From NCBI GenBank assembly GCA_004321925.1, contig SCQH01000069.1:1-38296 (forward strand): 38,296 bases of DNA. Reading direction: 5' to 3'. Positions 1 to 8,435 of this stretch are shown in pieces (position 1 is the first letter of the stretch; each line of letters opens with the position of its first letter). Below the pieces are notes generated by a model. The model saw nothing but the letters and a program-made list of their open reading frames with translations. It was not told the origin of the DNA and did no database searches. This DNA is from Nitrospirota bacterium. Lineage in GTDB: Bacteria > Nitrospirota > Thermodesulfovibrionia > Thermodesulfovibrionales > UBA6898. A program made the position numbers and the translations under genes.

Positions 1-1
1 C

Positions 2-385
2 CATTTTTTCCCCGCACAGCTTTCAGGCGGCATGAAGAAACGGGCAGGGCTTGCCCGCGCCCTTGCCCTGGACCCCGAACTGATCTTCTTTGACGAGCCC
101 TCTGCAGGCCTCGACCCGGTAACTGCTGCCGGCCTGGACGAACTTATCCTGAAGCTCAGGAACGTTTTTCAGATGACGATCGTGGTCGTCACCCATGAGC
201 TCGCCAGTGTGTTCGCGATAGCCGATTATGTTATTATGCTTGATATGGGCGAGGTGATCTTTTCGGGGACCCTGGAGGAGCTGAAGGCTTCGGAGCATCC
301 GCGGGTAAGGATGTTCCTCGAAAGAAGACCGGAGCAGGAGGCCTATTCGCCCGATGACTATTTCAAGGTGATCGCAGGAGACTGA
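2..385 (+). CDS. mlaF: Mla-type ABC transporter ATPase, 3' part only
   Basis: C-terminal 127 residues of an ABC ATPase; the 5' end lies outside the window and the frame is open from base 2. Seen: ABC signature LSGGM at the start, Walker B LIFFDEPSAGLDP, and the H-loop VVTHE. Walker A and the Q-loop are missing only because of the window edge. The Met at position 32 belongs to the signature motif and is not a start. The next gene, 4 bp downstream, encodes an MCE-domain protein, and a lipoprotein follows, so the ATPase most likely powers phospholipid movement between inner and outer membrane (MlaFEDB family). The permease MlaE would lie upstream, out of view. The family call rests on context; as a general ABC ATPase it is certain. 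Confidence 0.9.
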   Translation, partial: HFFPAQLSGGMKKRAGLARALALDPELIFFDEPSAGLDPVTAAGLDELILKLRNVFQMTIVVVTHELASVFAIADYVIMLDMGEVIFSGTLEELKASEHPRVRMFLERRPEQEAYSPDDYFKVIAGD

Positions 386-389
386 TGGA

Positions 390-1286
390 ATGAAAGAGGA
401 GATCAAGGCCGGGATCATAATCGCAGCGTCGCTGGCGGTCCTCAGCGTCTTCGTCGTCCTGATCGGCGGCAGCCAGCTCATTGATTCTTTTGACAAGTAT
501 TACGTGCGGGTGCTGAATGCAGCAGGGCTGGAGGCAGGCGCCCAGGTCAAACTCGGCGGGGTCAGGGTCGGCAGGATACTTTCTATCCGGGAACCCGACG
601 GGCCGGGCAAACCGGTGACCATCGAGATCGGCATAAAGCGCGGCACCCCGATCTACAAGGGGACGCGGGCGCTGGTGACCCAGATAGGGTTTGTCGGCGA
701 CATCTACCTGCTGCTGTCGGTCGATAAGACAACGAACGAGCTCATCAGGGCCGGCGAGGACATCCCCGCGGATGCCACGGTCGAATTCACGACGATCATG
801 GCAAAGCTCAATACGCTCTCAGAATCGGTGGACGGCCTGATCAAGGACGTTGACAGGCTCTTCAGCCAGGACAATGTGCAGAAGGTCGAACGTCTCCTCG
901 TCAATACCGACAAGTCGATCGTTTCGGGCGCTGCGAGCCTCGAAAAGGTATCAAAGGGCCTGATAGCCGCATCCTCAAAGCTCGAACAGGTGATGAACGA
1001 GCTTGAGGGCATTATGAAGGACAATAAAGGCGAATTCTCCCAGCTGATCAAAAAGGCCCGTGAGGACATCGAAAAGGCCGGGGATATGATCAAGAGCCTG
1101 GATGAGACGGCAAGATCAGTCGGCAGGACATCCGGCTCGATCGACAAGGCGGTTGCGCTCCAGTCGCGGAACCTCGACCGCCTTCTGAATTCGATGTCCG
1201 ACACCACCGAAGAGATCCATCAACTGCTGCAGGAGATAAAGAACAAACCCTGGAGCATCATCTACCAGGAAAAGGGAGTGGAATAA
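390..1286 (+). CDS. mlaD: MCE-domain phospholipid transport protein (MlaD-like)
   Basis: 298 residues. One N-terminal membrane helix (about residues 8-28) is followed by an MCE/MlaD domain (about 37-115, with GLEAGAQVKLGGVRVG and a VGDIYLLL strand) and then a long helical region rich in K, E and S (about 140-280) predicted to be coiled coil. MlaD-family proteins form a periplasmic hexameric ring that binds phospholipid and sits on the MlaFE transporter. The long helical tail resembles PqiB/Mce-type tunnels more than the short E. coli MlaD. The gene starts 4 bp after the ATPase stop and ends 1 bp before the lipoprotein gene, indicating one operon. The specific substrate cannot be read from sequence. 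Confidence 0.9.
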   Translation: MKEEIKAGIIIAASLAVLSVFVVLIGGSQLIDSFDKYYVRVLNAAGLEAGAQVKLGGVRVGRILSIREPDGPGKPVTIEIGIKRGTPIYKGTRALVTQIGFVGDIYLLLSVDKTTNELIRAGEDIPADATVEFTTIMAKLNTLSESVDGLIKDVDRLFSQDNVQKVERLLVNTDKSIVSGAASLEKVSKGLIAASSKLEQVMNELEGIMKDNKGEFSQLIKKAREDIEKAGDMIKSLDETARSVGRTSGSIDKAVALQSRNLDRLLNSMSDTTEEIHQLLQEIKNKPWSIIYQEKGVE

Positions 1287-1287
1287 C

Positions 1288-1857
1288 ATGCGAAAACTTT
1301 TGATCATTGCCCTGTCGGGTCTGCTCTGTGCATCCTGCAGCACATCCGGGACAAAGATATATAATCTCACCCTCCCTGAAGAAAAGGCAGGAGTCGTCAG
1401 CCAGCAGCAGGGGACCGTCAATATATCCGTTACCGCACCCCGCTACCTGTCTCAGCCATACATGGCCCTCAGGACCTCGCCGTACCAGCTTGAGATATCA
1501 CGCTACTCGAAATGGGATGCGCCTCCTATTGAGATCGTCAGGGAGGCATTTAAGGCGTCTGTTGCCGCTGGCGGGACATTCAGGGAGATCAGGACCTCTG
1601 CCATTGCCCCTGAGGGAGCTTATTCCCTTGAGGTCAGCCTGAAAAGATTTGAACGGTCGGAGACTGCCGAGGCCTCGTTCGCCGAACTGGCCTTCGAGGT
1701 GCTCTTCAGGTCGCCGGAGGGCAGGGAGCTGTATAGCCGAACCATTACAAAGATGCTGCGGCTTGACGAGAAGAGCTTCCACAGCCTTGCAAAGGGAATG
1801 AGCAGCGCCCTTGCCGAAGGGATCTCTGAAATAAAGGCAGGCCTGCCGGGCCGGTGA
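1288..1857 (+). CDS. ABC-type transport auxiliary lipoprotein (PqiC-like)
   Basis: 189 residues. The N-terminus MRKLLIIALSGLLCASC is a lipoprotein signal with the likely lipidated Cys at residue 17 (CAS-C lipobox). The remaining region, with the core around YLSQPYMALRT and the DAPPIEIVREAF segment, fits the ABC_trans_aux/PqiC family, whose members are outer-membrane lipoproteins working with MCE proteins. It begins 1 bp after the MCE gene stop, so translation is probably coupled. It likely anchors or receives the MCE tunnel at the outer membrane. The family assignment is from pattern and context only, hence less certain than its neighbours. Confidence 0.8.
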   Translation: MRKLLIIALSGLLCASCSTSGTKIYNLTLPEEKAGVVSQQQGTVNISVTAPRYLSQPYMALRTSPYQLEISRYSKWDAPPIEIVREAFKASVAAGGTFREIRTSAIAPEGAYSLEVSLKRFERSETAEASFAELAFEVLFRSPEGRELYSRTITKMLRLDEKSFHSLAKGMSSALAEGISEIKAGLPGR

Positions 1858-1892
1858 AGGCGTTGATTACTGGCGAACAAATAGTTTAACTT

Positions 1893-1958
1893 TGTCATTC
1901 CGGCTTGTCCGGAATCTATCTGAAAACAAAGAAAGATCCCCGACAAGCGGGGATGACA
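1893..1958. repeat. REP/BIME-like intergenic palindromic repeat
   Basis: Two 24-nt arms (1893-1916 and 1935-1958) are inverted copies matching at 20 of 24 positions, separated by 18 nt. Each arm is also a small hairpin by itself: TTCCGG...CCGGAA on the left and ATCCCC...GGGGAT on the right. The four differences between arms form two compensated base pairs. It sits between the convergent mla and cardiolipin-synthase-like genes, a usual place for dispersed palindromic repeats. Confidence 0.7.
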
Positions 1959-2002
1959 GATTGGGATATGCACTTGCAGGGTTAAGAAGACCGGCAGCTA
2001 GG

Positions 2003-3175
2003 TCAGAGCCTTCTCCGGAACAGGGCAAAGAAGTATTCCAGTATCTTTTCATGCAGCGGTCTTTTAAGCCATCTCTCCAGGACTATCTCTTCTGATCTCG
2101 TCAGGTCCTCCTCAAAGACAGCAAGCATGCGCCTCCCGAATTCCCCGCCGGCAATGCCGACATTCCCTTCGTCATTTCTGCGCAGGGACTGGAAGTCCAG
2201 GTTCGCAGAGCCTATGATGCTCCAGACACCATCGAAGACAGCTGTCTTGGCATGCAGGATCACCCCGTTATAAGTGAATATCCGGACGCCGGCCCTGAGG
2301 AGCCGGCTAAAGAAGGCCCTGCCGGCATAATGCGCTGCACTGATGTCTGATCTGCCCGGCAGGAGGAGCTTGACCTCCACCCCCCGTGAGACCGCCTCTT
2401 CAAGCACCTGGACCATCCTCCTGCTCGGAGTGAAATATGCGGTTGTCAGGTTGATGCCCTGCTGCGCGCTGTTGATACTGTAATAGAGAAGTTTCCTGAA
2501 CTTCCGTCTCTCCTGAGCGGAATGCGTAAAGATCGGCAGGACGGACACGCCGCTCCGGACCGGGGCGGCTGGACTGTCAGAGACGATCGGGCCGCCTTTC
2601 CAGGAACTCCAGGTCAGCCTGAACCGGTCAAGGAGGGTCCCGGCAACGGGCCCCTCAAGAAAGATGCCGGTATCCCTCCAGCCGCTGAACCTCTTCATCT
2701 TCAGAAGGTGATAGCCCCGGTACTCATTCGCAATATTCAACCCGCCGGTAAAGGCCTTTACCCCGTCGATGATGATCAGCTTGGTATGGTCGCGGTGCAC
2801 GTAATGCAGTGGAGAGGTCCATCGAAACGGCCGTGAGGCCCTGACCTCTATCCCGTGCGACCGGAGGTCCCGCCAGAAGCGCATGGGGGTCGTCCATGAA
2901 CCAAAATGGTCATAGAGCAGGTAGACCCTGACGCCCTGCGCCGCCTTTTGCTTCAGGAGCGCGGCCAGTTCGGTCCCGGTCTCGTCGTTCCTGAAGATAT
3001 AGAACTCAAGGCATATCAGTTCCTCTGCCCTGCGCATCGCATCGAAGATAAGACCGAAGGATTCATTGTCCTTCCAGAGCAGGGTTGCCTTATTGCCGGC
3101 AACGAACCGGTCCTCAAAGACCCGCTCGATCTCCGCTGCAACCAACGTGCCGGACCTGTTCCCCGGTTGTATCAT
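2003..3175 (-). CDS. Phospholipase D family protein, cardiolipin synthase-like
   Basis: 390 residues with two complete HKD motifs: H130-K132-D137 (HTKLIIID) and H308-K310-D315 (HAKTAVFD), followed by GSANLD. This is the standard layout of bacterial cardiolipin synthases of the ClsB/ClsC type, which join phosphatidylglycerol with another phospholipid. No N-terminal membrane helices are seen, unlike ClsA, which favours ClsB-like. The start overlaps the uvrB stop by 4 bp (ATGA), so it is translationally coupled to uvrB. The C-terminus ends in an Arg-rich tail. Cardiolipin synthase is the likely role, but other PLD transphosphatidylases have the same motifs. Confidence 0.88.
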   Translation of the reverse strand: MIQPGNRSGTLVAAEIERVFEDRFVAGNKATLLWKDNESFGLIFDAMRRAEELICLEFYIFRNDETGTELAALLKQKAAQGVRVYLLYDHFGSWTTPMRFWRDLRSHGIEVRASRPFRWTSPLHYVHRDHTKLIIIDGVKAFTGGLNIANEYRGYHLLKMKRFSGWRDTGIFLEGPVAGTLLDRFRLTWSSWKGGPIVSDSPAAPVRSGVSVLPIFTHSAQERRKFRKLLYYSINSAQQGINLTTAYFTPSRRMVQVLEEAVSRGVEVKLLLPGRSDISAAHYAGRAFFSRLLRAGVRIFTYNGVILHAKTAVFDGVWSIIGSANLDFQSLRRNDEGNVGIAGGEFGRRMLAVFEEDLTRSEEIVLERWLKRPLHEKILEYFFALFRRRL

Positions 3176-5175
3176 CCCTTGCCGCCCGGTATCCCGGTGG
3201 AGATCATCTTCTGGCGTATGTCCCGTATCCGGTCACGGAGCAGGGCCGCCCTCTCGAACTCGAGCCCCTGGGCTGCCTCTTTCATCTCAGCCTCAAGCCT
3301 CTTCAGCGTCGCATCATCAAGGGCATATACGCCCTCTTCCTCAGCAGCGGCCGGCACCGTATAATAGTCCGATTCATAGATCGAACCGACGATATCCTTG
3401 ATACTGCTCTTGATCGTTTCCGGCGTAATATTCATTTTTTTGTTATAGGCGTCCTGTATCGCCCTCCGCCTGTTCGTCTCGTCTATCGCCCTTTTCAGTG
3501 ACCCGGTGATGACATCGGCGTAGAAGATCACCTCGCCGTTGACGTTCCGTGCCGCCCGGCCCGTTGTCTGGATGAGCGACCTCTCGGAGCGGAGGAAGCC
3601 TTCCTTGTCCGCATCGAGGATAGCGACGAGTGAGACCTCGGGGATATCCAGCCCCTCCCTCAGGAGGTTCACGCCGACCAGGACATCGAACTCGCCCTTC
3701 CTGAGGTCCCTGATGATCTCGACGCGCTTCAGGGTGTCGATATCCGAATGAAGGTACTCTGCCCTCACACCGAGTTCGGTAAAATAACCGGTCAGGTCCT
3801 CCGCCATCTTCTTGGTGAGCGTCGTGACGAGCACGCGTTCAGCCTTCCCGACCCTCAGCCTGATCTCCCCCAGGAGGTCATCGACCTGTCCTGCCACCGG
3901 CCTCACGACCGGCCTCGGGTCCATCAGCCCGGTCGGCCGTATGATCTGCTGGACCGTCCTGCCCCCGGCTTTTTCCTTCTCATACTCAGCAGGCGTTGCA
4001 GAGACGTAGACCGCCTGCCCGATCTTTGCCTCGAACTCGTGAAAGATGAGCGGCCTGTTGTCCAATGCCGACGGGAGCCTGAAGCCGAAGTTTATGAGCG
4101 TCTGCTTGCGTGAGCGGTCGCCTTCATACATACCCCTGACCTGAGGCAGGGTCGCATGCGACTCGTCGAGAAAGATCAGGAAGTCCTCAGGGAAGTAATG
4201 GAGCAGCGTATAGGGCGGTTCGCCCGGCGCCCTCCCGCTGAGGTGGCGGGAATAGTTCTCGATCCCGTGGCAGTAATTGAACTCCTTCAGCATCTCCATA
4301 TCAAACCGCGTCCGCTCCTCGATCCGCCGCGCCTCGATGATCTTGCCCTGCTTCAGAAACCCTTCGACGGACTCTTTCATCTCCTTTTCGATGCTGACCA
4401 GCGCGGTCTCGAGCCTGTCCCTCGGGGTCAGCCAGTGGCTGTTCGGGAAAAGTGCGATCCGGCCGATCCGTCGCAGCGTCTTGCCGGTCAGCGGGTCGAC
4501 CTCGCTCAGGGCATCGATGTCATCTCCGAAGAACTCGATCCTGATGACCTTGTCCAGGGCGAACGGGGGATATACCTCGACGGTATCGCCCCTGACCCTA
4601 AAACTGCCCCGTTTGAACTCAACGCCCGCCCGTTCGTACTGTATCTCGACCAGCCGGGCCAGTATCTGGTCCCTCTCGGCCTGCATCCCCTCTTCGAGCA
4701 GGAGGTGCATGTCCATATAGTCCTTGGGTGAGCCGATGCCGTAGATACAGGAGACCGAGGCGATGACAATGACGTCCCTCCGTTCAAGCACTGCCCGCGT
4801 AGCAGAATGCCTCAGCCTGTCGATGTCATCGTTGACCATGGCATCTTTTTCGATATAGGTGTCGGTGGTAGGGAGGTAGGCCTCGGGCTGGTAATAGTCG
4901 TAGTAGCTCACAAAGAACTCGACGGCATTTTCCGGAAAGAGCTCCCTGAACTCCCCGTAGAGCTGGGCAGCCAGGGTCTTGTTATGGGCCACGACAAGGC
5001 TGGGCCTGTTCAGCCTCGCTATGACGTGTGCCATGGTAAAGGTCTTGCCGGACCCGGTGACCCCGAGCAGTACCTGGTGCTTCCGGCCTGCCGAAAGGCC
5101 CGAGGAAAGCTCTTCGATCGCCGCCGGCTGGTCGCCTTTGGGGATGAAATCGGACCTGAGCTTAAACAGGGTCAT
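3172..5175 (-). CDS. uvrB: UvrABC system protein B
   Basis: 667 residues, full length for UvrB. It is the damage-verification helicase of nucleotide excision repair, loaded by UvrA and then nicked by UvrC. Seen: Walker A GVTGSGKT (38-45), the beta-hairpin [12 protein letters not shown] (from residue 91) that clamps DNA, the DESH Walker B box, helicase motif VI region QTTGRAARN, and a C-terminal UVR motif ([11 protein letters not shown]) that contacts UvrC. The start [17 protein letters not shown] is the usual family N-terminus. It lies 11 bp after the HAD phosphatase gene and overlaps the PLD gene by 4 bp. No SOS box was recognised in front of it; the operon start is further upstream. Confidence 0.98.
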   Translation of the reverse strand: MTLFKLRSDFIPKGDQPAAIEELSSGLSAGRKHQVLLGVTGSGKTFTMAHVIARLNRPSLVVAHNKTLAAQLYGEFRELFPENAVEFFVSYYDYYQPEAYLPTTDTYIEKDAMVNDDIDRLRHSATRAVLERRDVIVIASVSCIYGIGSPKDYMDMHLLLEEGMQAERDQILARLVEIQYERAGVEFKRGSFRVRGDTVEVYPPFALDKVIRIEFFGDDIDALSEVDPLTGKTLRRIGRIALFPNSHWLTPRDRLETALVSIEKEMKESVEGFLKQGKIIEARRIEERTRFDMEMLKEFNYCHGIENYSRHLSGRAPGEPPYTLLHYFPEDFLIFLDESHATLPQVRGMYEGDRSRKQTLINFGFRLPSALDNRPLIFHEFEAKIGQAVYVSATPAEYEKEKAGGRTVQQIIRPTGLMDPRPVVRPVAGQVDDLLGEIRLRVGKAERVLVTTLTKKMAEDLTGYFTELGVRAEYLHSDIDTLKRVEIIRDLRKGEFDVLVGVNLLREGLDIPEVSLVAILDADKEGFLRSERSLIQTTGRAARNVNGEVIFYADVITGSLKRAIDETNRRRAIQDAYNKKMNITPETIKSSIKDIVGSIYESDYYTVPAAAEEEGVYALDDATLKRLEAEMKEAAQGLEFERAALLRDRIRDIRQKMISTGIPGGKG

Positions 5176-5186
5176 GGTCCCGGCTG

Positions 5187-5879
5187 CTATGAAACAGGAT
5201 AGCCATCATTAAGGACGGACAGGAATTCGCCGGTATCGCTGAGGTCCTCAAAGACCCGGTCAGCCCCGGCCCTGACAAGCTGATCAAAGGTATACGGTCC
5301 GGTCGCCACGGCGATCGAATATGCACCATAGGTCTTTGCACAGTCCACGTCCCGCGGCGTATCTCCGATCACCACACAGTTCCTGTATTCCACAGAAAGG
5401 GCCCGTGCCCGGTAGAGCTTGTCCAGAGCGACCGGAAGCAGCCGGTTCCTGTCCTCGGAATCATTGCCGTATGCCCCGACCTCAAAATATGAGCTCAGGC
5501 CGAAATGTGCAAGCTTGATCCTGGCCCCCTCTTCGATATTCCCGGTCAGGAGCCCCAGTATATGCTCGTCGTTAAGTCTGAGCGCCTCCAGTGACTCCCT
5601 GATGCCGGCCTTCACCCGGCCCCCGCTCTCCTTCATCCCGGCCCTGAGGTGGGTGGTATAGAGCGCAAGGAACTCTCCCGCAGCGTCCTCTGTATAGGAG
5701 ATGCTGTTTGAGATCATGCCTTCCCTGAGGATCTGGAGGTCTGTCTTCCCTGCCATACTGATGCGGGCAAAGGCGTCCTTCCTCCCGAACATCTCCTCAA
5801 AGGCGCTGTTGAGAGATCTGACCCCTGCCCCTCCTGAATCAATAAGGGTGCCGTCGATATCAAAGAGTAAGAACTTCAT
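5187..5879 (-). CDS. HAD-family hydrolase, phosphoglycolate phosphatase-like
   Basis: 230 residues. HAD motif [12 protein letters not shown] (nucleophile D7, acid D9), motif II LLTGN, and motif [18 protein letters not shown] are all present, with an alpha-helical cap between motifs I and II (about residues 15-90). This is the Gph/PGPase-like subfamily, acting on small phosphate esters such as 2-phosphoglycolate. It is the first gene of a three-gene unit with uvrB and the PLD enzyme. 2-Phosphoglycolate arises during repair of oxidised DNA ends, which would suit the uvrB linkage, but that link is inference. Exact substrate unknown. Confidence 0.85.
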   Translation of the reverse strand: MKFLLFDIDGTLIDSGGAGVRSLNSAFEEMFGRKDAFARISMAGKTDLQILREGMISNSISYTEDAAGEFLALYTTHLRAGMKESGGRVKAGIRESLEALRLNDEHILGLLTGNIEEGARIKLAHFGLSSYFEVGAYGNDSEDRNRLLPVALDKLYRARALSVEYRNCVVIGDTPRDVDCAKTYGAYSIAVATGPYTFDQLVRAGADRVFEDLSDTGEFLSVLNDGYPVS

Positions 5880-5936
5880 TATTTTAAGATAGCGGCGGGA
5901 GAGGGGTTAAGTCAATCCGGGAGGGAAGGACAGAGG

Positions 5937-5962
5937 AAGGGCGGGCCTGCAGGCCCGCCCTT
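5937..5962. other. Perfect 26-bp palindrome, terminator-like without U-tract
   Basis: A perfect palindrome with GGCCTGCAGGCC at its centre lies 20 bp after the stop of the c-heme protein gene on the minus strand. On that strand a T-run lies before, not after, the hairpin, and the downstream side is C/T-mixed. It is therefore not a classic intrinsic terminator. It may still stop or protect the 3' end of that mRNA. Confidence 0.5.
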
Positions 5963-5982
5963 ATAAAAAAGAGATGCTGCTG

Positions 5983-7185
5983 TTATTTCTTCCTGCGGCG
6001 GACCGTCCGCACAGCAGTTATCACGAGCAACGGCAAAAGGATCAGGGCTGAATCGGCAAAGGCTGTTGCCCTGTTCGCTTTCGGGCCGATCGAGCATCCG
6101 CCGCCGCCACTCTCGGATGCGGCGGCAGGCTGAGGATCTTGTGCGGTCGCAGCAGCCACGCCGACAGGGTCATCGATGACACCGTTTGCCACACCATCTC
6201 TGTCTCCGCTGCCGCCATCAATAAGGGTGAGGGTAACGGTATTTCCGCTTATCGCGGCATGATCATATTCATGGAACCCGTCGGACATGACCTTAAATAC
6301 TTTACTCCCTGCCGGTATCGCAGACGGGAAGGTGATCTTCACCTGGGCAGTGCCGCCGACCGCAACGCCGTTGACCTTAAAGCTGACCAGGCCGTCATGG
6401 AAAGAAAAGCCATGGGGTTTATCATGCTGATTTATTGACCCGTGGGTGTCGGTCATGGCGGTCACATTGGTGAGATTGGTCCCTCCGGTCATGGTCTCGA
6501 TCGTTGCAGAGCCGGTGCCGGTCGCCATATTCACGGATACAGAGGTGCTTCCTGCCGGCGGATTCACCGGGGGTGTAAAGCTGCAGGCCTGTGTCAACGC
6601 AGGCGAGCCTCCCGAACATCCGGCAGGAGAACTGCCGACCACGGTCCTCGTCTGCGTGTTATTGGACTGACAGGCTGACCAGTCTGAATAGGTGAATGAA
6701 GTACAGGCATTGACCGGGGGTGTAAATGTGCAGGCCTGAGTCAGCACAGGGGAACCACCAGTGCACCCGGCCGGTAAACTTGAGACCACGGTCCTCGTCT
6801 GCGTGTTATTGGACTGACAGGCTGAAAAAGCAGAATAGGTAAATGAGGTACAGGTGGTCTGAACCGGGGCCGGCTTGCTGGCGGCATTGCCCGGAAAGGT
6901 CGGAGGGTTGTTCGTTATCTCGGCCAGGTTCGTGAACCCGTCCCCGTCAGAATCCATCCCCTCGATGCTCTGAAAATTATGACCGTTGTTCCCGAAGGCC
7001 GTTCCATATGCGTTTCGTCCGCCGGGGCTGCTCGGGTTGGTATGGCAGAGCCCGCAGTTGCTGATACTTCCGGCTGCCGGGTACCGGATACTGAAATCCG
7101 ACAGATAATTCCCGAATCCAAACGCATTCCCATACCCTGCCATGAGCATTATTGAACCAATTAATAGAACAATCAGTTTCTTCAT
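5983..7185 (-). CDS. Exported single-heme c-type protein with TSP1-like repeats and C-terminal sorting tail
   Basis: 400 residues from the ATG at 7185, chosen because a strong AAGGAGA ribosome site precedes it; a 35-residue upstream extension of the frame falls in the leader. In order: signal peptide (1-22), one heme-binding CGLCH (44-48), a calcium-loop-like DSDGDGFTNLAEI (78-90), two 49-residue Cys-rich thrombospondin-1-like repeats (112-208), a choice-of-anchor-U-like beta domain (about 220-355), then GGGGCSIG with a possibly modified Cys at 364, a hydrophobic helix and RRRKK. The tail resembles GlyGly-CTERM/JDVT-CTERM signals that are cut and anchored by dedicated proteases. Probably an exported, surface-attached protein; redox role and partner unknown. 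Confidence 0.8.
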   Translation of the reverse strand: MKKLIVLLIGSIMLMAGYGNAFGFGNYLSDFSIRYPAAGSISNCGLCHTNPSSPGGRNAYGTAFGNNGHNFQSIEGMDSDGDGFTNLAEITNNPPTFPGNAASKPAPVQTTCTSFTYSAFSACQSNNTQTRTVVSSLPAGCTGGSPVLTQACTFTPPVNACTSFTYSDWSACQSNNTQTRTVVGSSPAGCSGGSPALTQACSFTPPVNPPAGSTSVSVNMATGTGSATIETMTGGTNLTNVTAMTDTHGSINQHDKPHGFSFHDGLVSFKVNGVAVGGTAQVKITFPSAIPAGSKVFKVMSDGFHEYDHAAISGNTVTLTLIDGGSGDRDGVANGVIDDPVGVAAATAQDPQPAAASESGGGGCSIGPKANRATAFADSALILLPLLVITAVRTVRRRKK

Positions 7186-7236
7186 CGTCTTCTCCTTTTC
7201 TGTGATGCCTGTATTTTCATCCTGAACGGCTATCTC

Positions 7237-7268
7237 GCTGTTGCCGGAAATACATAAGCCCGGACAGC
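7237..7268 (-). promoter_or_regulatory. Stem-loop in the leader of the c-heme protein mRNA
   Basis: GCTGT-CCGG pairs with CCGG-(2-nt bulge)-ACAGC around a 12-nt loop, in the ~87-nt leader between the predicted promoter and the ATG at 7185. I could not match it to a known riboswitch class; the cyclic-dinucleotide GEMM core is not visible. Confidence 0.35.
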
Positions 7269-7278
7269 CCTTACTTTC

Positions 7279-7307
7279 AGAATAAATCATGCGATCTCAG
7301 GGGTCAA
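7279..7307 (-). promoter_or_regulatory. Predicted sigma70-type promoter of the c-heme protein gene
   Basis: On the minus strand: TTGACC (-35, 5/6 match), a 17-nt spacer, then TATTCT (-10, 4/6 match). It lies in the AT-rich divergent intergenic region and would give a leader of about 87 nt before the ATG at 7185. Confidence 0.5.
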
Positions 7308-7418
7308 GTTAAATATAGTTAATACCTTAAAAATTAGATTAACCATATTTCATTGAAAATATTCCTGAAGCTTATTAATGTAGAGGTAATTCAAATTCCA
7401 GAAAATTACGGAGATATT

Positions 7419-8435
7419 GTGTCCAACAGAAAGATACTGGTCACCGGCGCTGCCGGGTTCATAGGGTTCTTCCTTTCCAAAAGATTGGTCGCTCTGGGGG
7501 ATGAGGTCGTGGGCCTGGACAACCTCAACGATTATTATGATGTGAACCTGAAGCTCGGCCGTCTGAAGCAGCTTGCCTTTGAACCGAGCTTCAAGCCGGT
7601 CAGGATAGACCTTGCCGACAGGGACGCCGTGGCCCGCCTCTTCGCCGAGGAAAAGTTCGACTGTGTCGTGAACCTCGCCGCACAGGCAGGCGTCAGGTAC
7701 TCCCTGATAAACCCTCATGCCTATATCGACAGCAATGTGAACGGTTTTCTGAACATACTCGAAGGCTGCAGGCATCACGCGGTTAAACATCTTGTCTTTG
7801 CTTCCTCGAGCTCGGTCTACGGGGCAAACACCCTGGTCCCCTTTTCCGTGCATCATAATGTCGACCACCCGGTCTCCCTCTATGCCGCGACCAAGAAGTC
7901 GAATGAACTGATGGCCCATACCTATGCACATCTTTACCGCATCCCCTGCACCGGCCTGAGGTTCTTCACGGTCTATGGCCCGTGGGGCAGGCCTGACATG
8001 GCCTATTTCCTCTTTACGCGGGCGATACTCGACGGGAAGCCTATAGAGGTCTTCAACCATGGCAGGATGCAGCGGGACTTCACCTACATCGATGACATCA
8101 TCGAAGGCGTTGTGCGGGTGCTCGACCGGGTCCCGGGCCCGGACAGGGACTGGAGCGGCAAGGCCCCTGACGCAGCGACCAGCTACGCGCCGTACCGCCT
8201 GTATAATATCGGGAACAACAACCCCGTCGAGCTGATGCGCTTCATCGGAGTGCTGGAGGACTGCCTCGGGAAGAAGGCCGAGAAGATAATGCTGCCGATG
8301 CAGGCGGGGGATGTCCCGGTGACGTATGCGGACATTGATGACCTGGTCAGGGACACGGGCTTCAGGCCCTCCACCACCATAGAGGAAGGGCTGAATAAAT
8401 TTATAGGATGGTATAATGACTACTACAAAAAATAA
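7419..8435 (+). CDS. NAD-dependent epimerase, UDP-glucuronate 4-epimerase-like
   Basis: 338 residues from a GTG at 7419, chosen because GGAG sits 5 nt before it and because the Rossmann strand KILVTGAAGFIGF follows at once. An ATG at 7353 in the same frame has no ribosome site and would add 22 unrelated residues. Extended SDR features: GAAGFIG NAD-binding loop, SSSSVYG serine motif and YAATKKSNE (catalytic Tyr and Lys). The segment DNLNDYYDVNLK is typical of UDP-glucuronate 4-epimerases, which make UDP-galacturonate for capsule or LPS. It is first in a four-gene sugar-nucleotide operon and overlaps manC by 20 bp. Another uronate epimerase specificity is possible. Confidence 0.9.
   Translation: MSNRKILVTGAAGFIGFFLSKRLVALGDEVVGLDNLNDYYDVNLKLGRLKQLAFEPSFKPVRIDLADRDAVARLFAEEKFDCVVNLAAQAGVRYSLINPHAYIDSNVNGFLNILEGCRHHAVKHLVFASSSSVYGANTLVPFSVHHNVDHPVSLYAATKKSNELMAHTYAHLYRIPCTGLRFFTVYGPWGRPDMAYFLFTRAILDGKPIEVFNHGRMQRDFTYIDDIIEGVVRVLDRVPGPDRDWSGKAPDAATSYAPYRLYNIGNNNPVELMRFIGVLEDCLGKKAEKIMLPMQAGDVPVTYADIDDLVRDTGFRPSTTIEEGLNKFIGWYNDYYKK

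Noticed and set aside
7186-7280. Cyclic-dinucleotide (GEMM) riboswitch in the leader
   Set aside because: The conserved core nucleotides and two-helix layout are not seen; only one stem-loop is clear.
7186-7290. 35-residue N-terminal extension of the c-heme protein
   Set aside because: A signal peptide begins at the ATG at 7185 with a strong ribosome site; the extension covers the structured leader.
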